Assembly (NCBI RefSeq): GCF_964340395.1
Contig: NC_135567.1
Location: 19,760,306 to 19,770,305, forward strand
Length of the DNA stretch: 10,000 nucleotides
Direction: 5' to 3'
Source: Glandiceps talaboti
Lineage: Eukaryota > Hemichordata > Enteropneusta > Spengelidae
In this document: piece by piece, positions 1-7,662 of the stretch
Numbering within the stretch: position 1 is the first letter of the stretch
Layout: each line of letters begins with the position of its first letter
Position numbers and translations under genes: made by a program
Notes under the pieces: generated by a model
Seen by the model: the letters and a program-made list of their open reading frames with translations, nothing else
Database searches by the model: none
Told to the model about the DNA's origin: nothing

Positions 1-37
1 TCTATTGTGTTCGTGTTCACGACTTTCAAATGGACAC

Positions 38-59
38 GGGGTGGGGAGGGGGGGGGGGG
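38..59 (+). repeat. G-rich tract with possible G-quadruplex
   Basis: G runs of 4, 4 and 12 are separated by single T and A bases. The 12-G run can split to supply two further G-tracts, so the four runs needed for a quadruplex are present on the plus strand. Runs of this kind are also error-prone in assemblies. Confidence 0.6.
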
Positions 60-779
60 TTACAGAACCATATAAAGCATATCAAGCTAGGGAGTCCCTC
101 TATTTATATTCCTAATCTAAGCTTACAATGAGTCCATAGTTATAGCTCCGTCAGTTTTATGTGAATAATTTTACTCGTGTGTATTCATGGGTTGGTTTTT
201 GTTATTGTCCGTTTGTGTCCTGTTAAAAATTGAAACTTTCCTTTGATTTTAAGATATATTATGACTTTTTATATGATGTTTTTAAAACATTTGCATGGTT
301 TGTTTGAATCATGTGTATGGTTAGTGATATAACAAACTAGAAATTGTATTTTAAGGATGGTTTTCCAATAAAGAACAGAAAAGATAAAATATTGACTGAC
401 GTCAAGCGGCTTAGAAACTCAGCATGTGTAACTATAACTACAAATTACAGGCAAGTCACATTTCACGAGGAGATAACGTAATGGCCGTCGGCGTATACCA
501 TATGCGATGTATCTTTCAACTACGGCTTTATTAAGATAACCCACAACCTCGTTAGATCGTTAGAGTAAAGTTGATAACCCCGATTAAACAATGATAAAGA
601 GGAGAAGACAGCCGAAGAGAATTCTAGCGTAAAAGGAATCATTCACCAGGAGACTAGACATAACATTTACTAGAGACTCTAAAGTTTCAATTAGGCGATG
701 AGATATTTTTAATATGTCACACATTGTTCTTTGTTATATTTACACACCAAAATACGGACACTGATATTGTATAGGCACT
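60..779. other. AT-rich non-coding stretch
   Basis: No convincing open frame, RNA gene or repeat was seen here. GCTTAgAAACTCAGCaTGT near 409-427 is similar to GCTTAtAAACTCAGCTTGT near 2618-2636, which may mark an old dispersed repeat, but the match is short. Confidence 0.6.
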
Positions 780-901
780 TAAAATGATGCGTTTTATCTC
801 ACTGTGAACAAACATCAACACCACTATGGGATGAGACATGGACGATTCAAACACATAACTGTTAATTTGTGGTCACAGTGAGATAAGATGTTACATTTTA
901 T
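780..901. repeat. Inverted-repeat (foldback) element, about 120 bp
   Basis: TTATCTCACTGTGA (794-807) is the exact reverse complement of TCACAGTGAGATAA (873-886), with 65 bases between. The arms extend outward with gaps: AAAATG at 781-786 pairs with CATTTT at 894-899. This could be a small MITE with terminal inverted repeats of about 28 bp, or a relic hairpin. No clear target-site duplication is visible and it encodes nothing. Confidence 0.55.
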
Positions 902-1496
902 ATGTGTGTGCGCTATCAGTGTCTAAATTTTGTGTGTGTAGTTCACAGCCTAACTTAGACGTCAAAATCATTGTGTCACCTAATTTTGGTAGTACATTTC
1001 TCTGTCAAGTAATCCTTGAGTGGTGTGCTGACGATTATTTTACCTCCGCCTTTGTAAAGGACTTGTATTCAAAACTTCGGCGATTTTACTTATAACAGGT
1101 TTTATTATGTATAATTGCTTTTATACCCGTATGGTCAAAGCCCTTCAGTTGTCAAGCTCAGGTTACCATGCTAAATAACAACAATAGTTTACTGCTAAAC
1201 ACATGATTATAATTGTTAGATGCTTTACTTGAAGTTTTTAAAAAAATGTCCTCCCCACGGCACGGCCCAAATTTTCAGATGGTACAGCCAAGTCCAAAAA
1301 TCTACCCATGTGTAATCCAAAAATCAGACCATATTATTCGGGATTGAAGTCACAACCATCGATCAATTATCTTTTGACTCTGGTGCTGTAATGTACTTTT
1401 AAAACATGAAGACGTTCCCTTGTTATCGACCCCTTGATTAAGGAATTTCCAGATGAACAGTCGACCAATGTTTCTTTTTCGTGAAAGAGTTGTCCA
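902..1496. other. Non-coding stretch
   Basis: A 63-codon frame at 904-1095 opens with GTG, has no recognisable domain and is not accepted as a gene. A 10-base direct repeat, TCCAAAAATC, lies at 1293-1302 and 1316-1325. Confidence 0.55.
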
Positions 1497-1514
1497 TTTT
1501 TTTTTGGGGGGGGG
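1497..1514 (+). repeat. T9/G9 homopolymer junction
   Basis: Nine T (1497-1505) are followed directly by nine G (1506-1514). It is low-complexity sequence; length polymorphism is likely and base calls may be uncertain. Confidence 0.85.
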
Positions 1515-2199
1515 CACATACCCAAATATCTCTCTTAGGAAATCCCCAGGGATGGAAGCATTTCCTTGAGCTGGTGAACGGGGATGACTATATTTAGTGG
1601 CATCTATAATGTAGAGTTTTCAATCCATAAAACCTGCATTTGGCTGTCAGGAATAACCACCGATTGGGATCAGGATACGCGCTTGCCTTGATTGAAATAA
1701 TTATCTCGAACTCGTATTGTTCTTCCCAAATGGAAGATAACCTTTGAAAGCTTTGATGCACGTAACTACAACGGTGGTTTCTACTCTCAGAAGAGTTAGA
1801 GAAAAGGTCAGGGGTTGAAAATAGGTTGTCCATCCCAATTGTTTTCAGTTCACGGCGTCTTAAAAGTTTTTTAAATGTTCTGACAGTCACCGGTCAAACT
1901 GCACGTTGTAAAGCCAATGGTACATGTCAGCAATGTATTACTAATTTGATTTAATAACAAAATATATTTTTATACCAATCGGGAAAATACAGAAAGTGCA
2001 TTTACATGATATTATTCCGTCCGATCGTATGATTATCAATGTGCAGTTATTCTTAAAAAGGTACAAGCTATGTTTATACTATACAAAAAGTCATATTTGA
2101 CCATATCTTTCCACCGGGGTAAATCTTGGGCAAAGGATGTGTAAATGTGGTGAGTATGAGACGAAGTTCCACCTTCGACTTAATTCACCCACGGTGATC
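1515..2199. other. Non-coding stretch with one weak minus-strand frame
   Basis: A minus-strand frame (1890-1594, 98 codons) opens with GTG, not ATG. Its first residues, TVRTFKKLLRRREL, are basic and helix-like and faintly recall the linker before integrase cores of transposon proteins, but no catalytic motif follows. I treat it as chance or a decayed relic. Confidence 0.4.
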
Positions 2200-2315
2200 T
2201 CTCACCTAGGGTCTGTAGACAGTCAAAAGTGGTACTGCGTCTTGTACTACCCCTGGACAGAGATAGTGGTTAGGTGGGTCTCACCTAGGGTAAAGGTTGG
2301 GTAAAGGTGGGTAAA
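2200..2315. repeat. Patch of short repeats based on CACCTAGGG and GGGTAAAGGT
   Basis: TCTCACCTAGGGT occurs at 2200-2212 and 2279-2291. TAGGTG (2271-2276) is inverted as CACCTA (2282-2287) around five bases. GGGTAAA starts at 2288, 2299 and 2309. Related GGGGTAAAT and GGGCAAAGG lie just upstream (about 2116-2138). This is a degenerate tandem/inverted patch without coding sense. Confidence 0.7.
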
Positions 2316-3530
2316 TTTGACTTTTCGTATTTATATATTTTAGTCTTTACTGCACATTTAAAAGGTACTCTCAGTAGTGTACTTACTGAAGCACACTTGC
2401 AATTGACTGAACTCAAACCTGGTATTAAGATATAACCCATAAACGATTCGATGACGTAATTTACCATACGTATCAAAAGATGTTCAAGAAATCCCTACCA
2501 TACAGTCAACTGTTTTAACAATGTCAGAAGACAACCATAATGTTATAGAACAAGTGCATTGACATTAGCATTATACCGGGTGTGGTTTTATTTAAGTATT
2601 TTCAATCGAGTAAAAAGCTTATAAACTCAGCTTGTTCCATTTTAACTGTGTGGGGCGATGACCTTAAAAGGCAGTAAACTCAAACCATAGATACTTTGTA
2701 TAATTCCCTTCAGACAGAGATATTATAGTAGACAGGATCAGTACTCCTGGGTCTATAGTTCTGTGGAAATGTGTGCTATTTTTGTAATAAATAAATCGAA
2801 ACACAAGCTTTCAATAATCGGAAATTAAAATTTTCACTTTATTGACAATGATATTGTATCCCCAAACTGTTTGTGTCGACTACAACCAGCTTAGGACTTG
2901 TATCACATTATTGGAATCACACACTCACACAATAATGACGAGTAATATGCCAACATTCACAAACTACAGTAAATGTATCAATATTCAAGGAACGTCAATC
3001 CAGACAATTGATAAGTAATTCTCTACTGATATTTACATCATTAATTTCATGGTTTGTGCGCATTTGGGTTCAATGTCGATTGGGTTCATTAAACCTACAC
3101 TAGCTTTAACTGGGGAATTCGTTTATCAGACAACCACACTGAAAATTGTTAGAATACCAATAATTAGCCATTTTATATATCAATTAGTGGTCTATTTTAT
3201 CTATATGTAGTATAGTCATAAATTGATTCATTGGCGGCAGAGATGTTTGGGTGTAGTCCCTAAAATCGGTTGATTGGATATATTGCTCCATACTATATGT
3301 ACAGCTACATAAATATGTCCACCAATAGGGAACTTGCAATCCAGACTGAGCATGTTCAGACGCAAAGGACTATGGGATTATCTGTGGTTATCATAATATC
3401 TATTCTGGAGCTACTGATAAAATAAACCTTCCACAAAGGTCAGGGTAACTATGAATTGATTATGTGGGGTTATAAATAATGTATCAACATTGTTTACAAT
3501 ACTAATTGATTAGTATTTATTATCACATTT
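2316..3530. other. AT-rich non-coding stretch
   Basis: Apart from short low-complexity AT and CA-rich patches (for example ACACACTCACACAATAAT near 2919) I see no gene, RNA or ordered repeat. Stops are frequent in all frames. Confidence 0.6.
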
Positions 3531-3612
3531 CCCATGATGCAACTTTCAACATGGCGGGTTTGAAAGTTCCATATTGGTGATGCAATACTGTACAACATTA
3601 TGATGACGTCAT
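3531..3612. promoter_or_regulatory. Promoter-like cluster: ZNF143-like, YY1-like and perfect CRE sites
   Basis: Within about 80 bases lie CCCATGATGC (3531-3540, fitting the CCCAnnATGC core bound by ZNF143/STAF), AACATGGCGG (3548-3557, YY1-like AAnATGGCGG), and the palindromic cAMP-response element TGACGTCA (3604-3611) inside ATGACGTCAT. This combination is familiar from housekeeping-type promoters in animals. No coding exon is recognisable nearby, so an unannotated non-coding transcript, a distal first exon or an enhancer are all possible. Chance is not excluded. Confidence 0.3.
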
Positions 3613-3879
3613 TATGTCTAACAAAAGAATTACAAGCAACGTTTCAGTTACAGCAAGTACAACTGTAAAAGAGGCATAATCAAAGGGTGTTGGTTTTGAA
3701 GGGGATATATTTTTTGTAATTACAATATGCCTGTAGTTTTCTATTCATCAAACCACCATTACAGAACTCAAATCTACCTGGTATGCATAATACAGACGAT
3801 TGCGTGATATAATTTAAATATATGTATAATCAACATATTGTGACTATATTGCATGCAATAAATTGTCTGTGTCACGTCC

Positions 3880-4041
3880 TGGCACAGTTTATCTAAATAT
3901 GGTAAGTGGCAGAGTTTGTCCAAATATGGTAAGTGGCACAGTTTATCCAAATATGGTAAATGGCACAGTGCACAGTTTATCCATATATGGTAAGTGGCAC
4001 AGTTTATCGAAATATGGTAAGTGGCGCACTCGTCCATATCC
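3880..4041. repeat. 27-bp minisatellite with CArG-like cores
   Basis: Units begin TGGCACAG and end ATATGGTAAG. The copies are 3880-3906, 3907-3933, 3934-3960, 3961-3994 (27 bp plus a 7-bp duplication of CACAGTG) and 3995-4021, followed by a decayed partial copy to about 4041. Copies differ at a few positions. Because 27 is divisible by three, frames on both strands stay open and encode a 9-residue repeat (for example VYPNMVSGT on the plus strand); this follows from the repeat and is not evidence of a gene. Each unit contains a CC(A/T)6GG-like core and GGTAAG/GGTAAA. Confidence 0.97.
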
Positions 4042-4160
4042 GTTCACTTAAAGATTTAGCTTTACAAATTTTCATAGTACTAGTATATTTACGATTGTGC
4101 ACGTTGCATGTTAAATGATTTTTCTGAGTCAATTTAACGCAACATAGGTACATAACAAAA

Positions 4161-4269
4161 TATTTACGGACCAGAGGACCTCGGTAGTACGGCGTATATA
4201 GGTCCTCCACATGTTGGTCCTCATGCCGAACAACGTCGGTCCACGAAATTCATATCCTGGCCGTAAATA
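4161..4269. mobile_element. Short MITE-like foldback element, TA-flanked
   Basis: The left end TTTACGGACCAG (4163-4174) matches the reverse complement of the right end CTGGCCGTAAA (4257-4267) apart from one inserted base. Both ends abut TA (4161-4162 and 4268-4269), which fits a TA target-site duplication as made by Tc1/mariner-type transposases. The 105-bp interior is rich in GGACC/GGTCC: GAGGACC at 4174-4180 and GGTCCTC at 4201-4207 and 4216-4222. There is no coding capacity, so it would be non-autonomous. With one copy visible, mobility is inferred from structure only. Confidence 0.5.
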
Positions 4270-4894
4270 GATTTATAAGCTGGGTCCTAAACATTATGGT
4301 AAGAATTGTAAGTGGCCATTGCCTGCATAAAAATTTATCAACTTATCTTGTACCTTCAGTTTTAAATGGTGGCACATTATCGATTTTAGGCGCAAATCTA
4401 AGCAGACGATAATATCAAGTGTTGTGTCCTCATAAATCACATATAAATGATTAAATGGCGTTTTTCATTGATTCATTTAAATAATAACTAATCTAAAGTC
4501 ATTGTTATGTAAATATTTTATATTGTCAAGAATGTAACGATTCTAATAGTAGAATACAAATAAAATGACAAAGAAAACTGTGCTGTACCAATTAAAATAT
4601 GTTAACAGTTGTGGTAGGGAATTAGTTTCAGCTTAGAATAGTGACTACAGGGCAAATTAATCACTTTTATATATATTCCATCTAGATTACGAGGAGAAGA
4701 AATAAATGGGCATGTTTATGAGCATATATGAGAATCAATAACTACCAATTATACCTTGGGGTATAGCTGGATTTGAATATCTCCATAAGTAATCCTTGTG
4801 ATAGCTAAGGAAGACTCAGTGTGAACCTTTAGAAGCGGGAAAAGGCATTTGTCAATCAAAAAGTGATATAATACCATTTTAACAGTGTGTACAA
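4270..4894. other. AT-rich non-coding stretch
   Basis: GGTAAGAATTGTAAGTGGC near 4298-4316 echoes the end of the 27-bp minisatellite unit and may be an outlying degenerate copy. A 73-codon minus-strand frame at 4970-4749 has no recognisable features and runs into the inverted-repeat block. Nothing else stands out. Confidence 0.5.
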
Positions 4895-5061
4895 TTGACC
4901 GATCACCGACATTGATTGACAGATTCCATTGACCAATCAATGAACGTAATTCCGCCATGTGCACTTGCACGTGTCACAGCCTACGACAAACAAAGCAATC
5001 TGTCGTAGTAGCAACGGTAACTAAGGTGGGCGTGGCTATAGTGCTCAGGGTGATCGGTCAA
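4895..5061. promoter_or_regulatory. Motif-dense block bounded by 13-bp inverted repeats; candidate promoter or small foldback element
   Basis: TTGACCGATCACC (4895-4907) is exactly inverted as GGTGATCGGTCAA (5049-5061). Inside are ATTGATTG/CAATCAAT (4911-4918 and 4934-4941), an NF-Y-like GACCAATCA (4931-4939), CCGCCAT (4952-4958), a CACGTG E-box (4968-4973), a hairpin CTACGACA/TGTCGTAG (4981-4988 and 5001-5008), TAGCAACGGTAAC, and a KLF/Sp1-like GGTGGGCGTGGC near 5026-5037. The mix of CCAAT, E-box and GC-type sites is typical of TATA-less animal promoters, while the terminal inverted repeats would suit a small transposable element. No convincing exon follows on either strand. Confidence 0.35.
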
Positions 5062-5445
5062 GTAAGACAGCAGTAACTTTAAGTTGAAAACTGTCTGTGC
5101 AGTGTATTTTTTTTTCAGTAGATTTCGCAATTCTATGTCTCAGTAAGGCCTAAAAATTGTTTGGCTCTGGTTATCCGACCCCACCTAGTTTTTTCACTTC
5201 CGACCTTAGACTTGTTTAGGCTAATACATATTCGAGAAAATGCAATAAAACCGCGAAAACTTAGTTAAATAAAAATAGTTGGAAAATTTATGTGTAAAAG
5301 ATTATATATTGTCATGATATGTATTATAATAGTGTCGGTTAGCACACTGAAGATTGTGACGTAAGAAAAAAATTCCACCTATAGGTTTAGTGCACGAGGC
5401 ACTGTAGGTTGGATATCTTGCCAAGTCACGTGGTCATAAATGATA
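5062..5445. other. Non-coding stretch
   Basis: A T9 run followed by CAG (about 5108-5119) resembles a plus-strand splice acceptor, but no open frame of useful length follows. A small inverted repeat, AGTGC/GCACT, lies near 5389-5403. Confidence 0.5.
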
Positions 5446-5748
5446 GAAATGAAAACCGCTGTGAATTGAACTATGTAGAGCTATTACGTATAAGTGCAAA
5501 TTCAACAAAAAAAATTCACCAAATACTTGAATGTCATATATAACAATCCATCATCTTACCATTATGTGTGACGTGTGTGCTATAAATATCCCAATCGATG
5601 TATAAGACACTATATTGACTATTTTTATCAAAACCTTCAAAGAAATGATACAGCCATAGTGACTGAAATTTCACCAAAATATTTCTTATAGCCTTTCCAT
5701 GCACAAGCCAAGGTTTTGTCTATGAACAGAAAATATGGATTATATACC

Positions 5749-5829
5749 CTGATAGTTCTACGTCATGACAACTTGTGTAAACATCACTGATCGTTCTACG
5801 TCATGACAACCTGTGTAAACATCACTGAT
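5749..5829. repeat. 38-bp direct repeat (two copies) with CRE-like and forkhead-like sites
   Basis: Copies occupy 5749-5786 and 5787-5824 and differ at only two bases; CTGAT starts a third unit at 5825. Each copy contains TACGTCA (5759-5765 and 5797-5803), one base off a full CRE, and TGTAAACA (5776-5783 and 5814-5821), a forkhead-factor consensus. Near identity suggests a recent duplication or conversion. Confidence 0.95.
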
Positions 5830-5950
5830 TCTTCCTTAATCGAAATATGATTCAAAATGTCCCAAATTAACATTATTTTTCTCGATTTTTCATAAATTAT
5901 GCTGGGGAAGGTACAGTTACATTATTACCCAATACTTGTGACTTAGGGGT

Positions 5951-5984
5951 TTGTCACTACCTGTCTAGCAACTCGTAGTGACAA
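5951..5984. repeat. Perfect 10-bp stem hairpin
   Basis: TTGTCACTAC (5951-5960) pairs exactly with GTAGTGACAA (5975-5984) around a 14-base loop. No terminator-like T-run follows, and a role is not evident. It lies just upstream of an open frame with a hydrophobic stretch (about 6010-6204). Confidence 0.7.
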
Positions 5985-6320
5985 GATACCTTAGGTCCCT
6001 CGTATTTTTCATGGCTGAACGAACACAAATATTGCGGGGAAATATATCACCGCTCTATGTGTTACTTCTTCTAACTATAGGGCGGCAAACGTGTGCTGGA
6101 CATATCAACCTACAATATCAATACACAACAAGTCGTAAAATATACTTATCACTGCAAAGAAATGATCAAAAAAGCCGAGGCGACTGGAACGTAAGCAGAG
6201 CTACCTAAGTGATTGAAATTCAACCAATATTTCACCAAAACCCTACAATTCATCATTTCTTTATACAATGTATTACTACTGACTGTATGGCAACAAATGT
6301 GTTCTGAAATATGGCGTATT

Positions 6321-6871
6321 TCTTTCATTTCCTTGTGTTTGTAATAAATTATACTTAGAGATCTTTAACACCTGGTGTGGACCTTCAAATACAGTCACAA
6401 TCAAAGATTTATAGGACATTTGCAATCTGCTTACTTAAAGATGTATTCAACGGAAGTCACTATAGGAAGCAAATAATAAAATAAAACGATTTTTCAGATT
6501 CTGCGGATCGGATTTTAACAGTTCGACCGTTAATGTGTAAGAACAGATAATACAGTGTCGCAATTGTTGCAATCAGAGGGTTTTTTGGGTCATTGGACAC
6601 ACCTTTTTTGGTCCTGACCCACAATTTTGGAAGTGATGGGTCATCGATGGCCCACACTAAAATTGTATGCAAATATGTTTAGCAACATGACCACGCCTAT
6701 AGCAACAGCCATATGATCGTGTATACTGCATGGATAACAACAGGGTTGGATAGGCAACTGCATAATCATTCAGCAAATATCTACCATGGATCAGCATGTG
6801 GGTAAATATTTTTAAAACTGTACAGTTGTGCTACAATGCCATTGTTATAAAAATTAAACTATTTTAGAATC
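6321..6871. other. Non-coding stretch
   Basis: TAGCAACA occurs twice, near 6680 and 6703, around CCACGCC. These resemble RFX half-sites and a GC-type box. A 70-codon minus-strand frame (6672-6460) is AT-driven and unrecognised. Confidence 0.5.
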
Positions 6872-6936
6872 CAATATGGCCGCCATTTTAAAATACAATA
6901 TGGCTGCCATTTCAGATACCAATATGGCCGCTGTAT
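6872..6936. repeat. 24-bp tandem triplication containing YY1-like sites
   Basis: CAATATGGC starts at 6872, 6896 and 6920, an exact 24-bp period; the third copy decays after 6930. Copies one and two continue into GCCGCCATTTT and GCTGCCATTTC. CCGCCATTTT fits the YY1 consensus CCGCCATnTT. Confidence 0.9.
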
Positions 6937-7662
6937 ACAGTGTTAACTCTTGGAAAATAAAAGATTGTCAATTTTCTTGAAAACATGATCACGTAAAACA
7001 TCATTTTAAAAAATCTTTTATTGTTTCAAAAAGTGTTATTTTGCGTTTTGTATCACTAATCTTTTGGGAAACATAGATTTTACATTTGCTCTAGACTTTA
7101 GTGGACCCCTCAGTTTACGCATTATTTGCACACATCATGAATTCTTTAATTCAAGGTTATTGATATCCTGAAAATGCTGACAACGAATCCAACATTTATT
7201 TCAAAAGGACCAGAGGAGGCTTTCGTAACGTTAAAGTTTACTAAGATCTTGAAAACTTTTATTTTATTTTCAGGACAAAATGGTGACAAAAGCACACTTT
7301 ATAGCTTGATTTGTTAATCAAAACACAGGCTTCCTTTCACATTCAAGTTAAAATGGAAAGATGACTTTTTATGACGCAACTGAAAAGTTTGTGAGTCAAG
7401 TTAAGACATGGTACACACAGTCTGACGCAAAGAAAACATCCGTACAAACTGACAAACATCAATAAAACATCTTCATCCTTCCATCAATAGGAAACATATT
7501 TTGCAACACTGTTGTAACTTCTCATTGATATGTTATTAACACAGCTAACGTATTTGTGTTGTAAGGTCTATGTAAGCTAAACAACTATTATCTGAAATCT
7601 GCGCAAAGATAACTATCGTCAACAACATTATAATATATGCACCGTTGTCATTTACATTTATG
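6937..7662. other. AT-rich stretch, presumably 3' UTR and 3' flank of the SLC35G-like gene
   Basis: No open frame or repeat was recognised. On the gene strand it would begin with the 3' UTR; the first canonical AATAAA is at 7263-7268. Confidence 0.5.
7263..7268 (-). terminator. Candidate polyadenylation signal AATAAA for the SLC35G-like gene
   Basis: TTTATT on the plus strand reads AATAAA on the gene strand, about 395 bases beyond the stop codon. I found no closer canonical hexamer in 7269-7662; CATAAA at 7656-7661 is a weak variant right at the stop. Further AATAAA matches lie at 7195-7200 and 7017-7022. In AT-rich DNA a hexamer alone is weak evidence, so the 3' UTR end is tentative. Confidence 0.35.

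Larger units (their letters stand above)
5446..6320. repeat. Region built partly from diverged copies of a roughly 200-bp repeat
   Basis: GAAATGA followed by AGAGCTA, AAATTCAAC, TTCACCAAA and ACAATnCATCAT recurs in the same order at 5446-5553 and 6159-6256 with small indels. A shortened copy starts at 5642 (GAAATGATACAGCC, then GAAATTTCACCAAA). The segment after it, about 6056-6104, matches 6264-6312 at roughly 70% by eye. Copies carry stops in different places. An old dispersed or tandem repeat, or decayed transposon, is likely. The 38-bp repeat and the hairpin lie between copies. Confidence 0.55.

Noticed and set aside
2285-2476. Minus-strand 63-codon frame
   Set aside because: It is short, AT-driven and begins in the repeat patch; no family resemblance.
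3880-4041. CRISPR array
   Set aside because: The whole 27-bp unit repeats without unique spacers, and the context is eukaryotic.
3774-4051. Repeat proteins on both strands across 3774-4037 (minus) and 3863-4051 (plus)
   Set aside because: Open frames follow automatically from a stop-free 27-bp repeat unit. There are no flanking coding features.
4004-4210. Minus-strand 68-codon frame
   Set aside because: It spans the end of the minisatellite and part of the foldback element, and shows no protein family features.
4749-4970. Minus-strand 73-codon frame
   Set aside because: It has no recognisable motif, and its start lies inside the inverted-repeat block.
6460-6672. Minus-strand 70-codon frame
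   Set aside because: Low-information, AT-rich sequence with no supporting motif.
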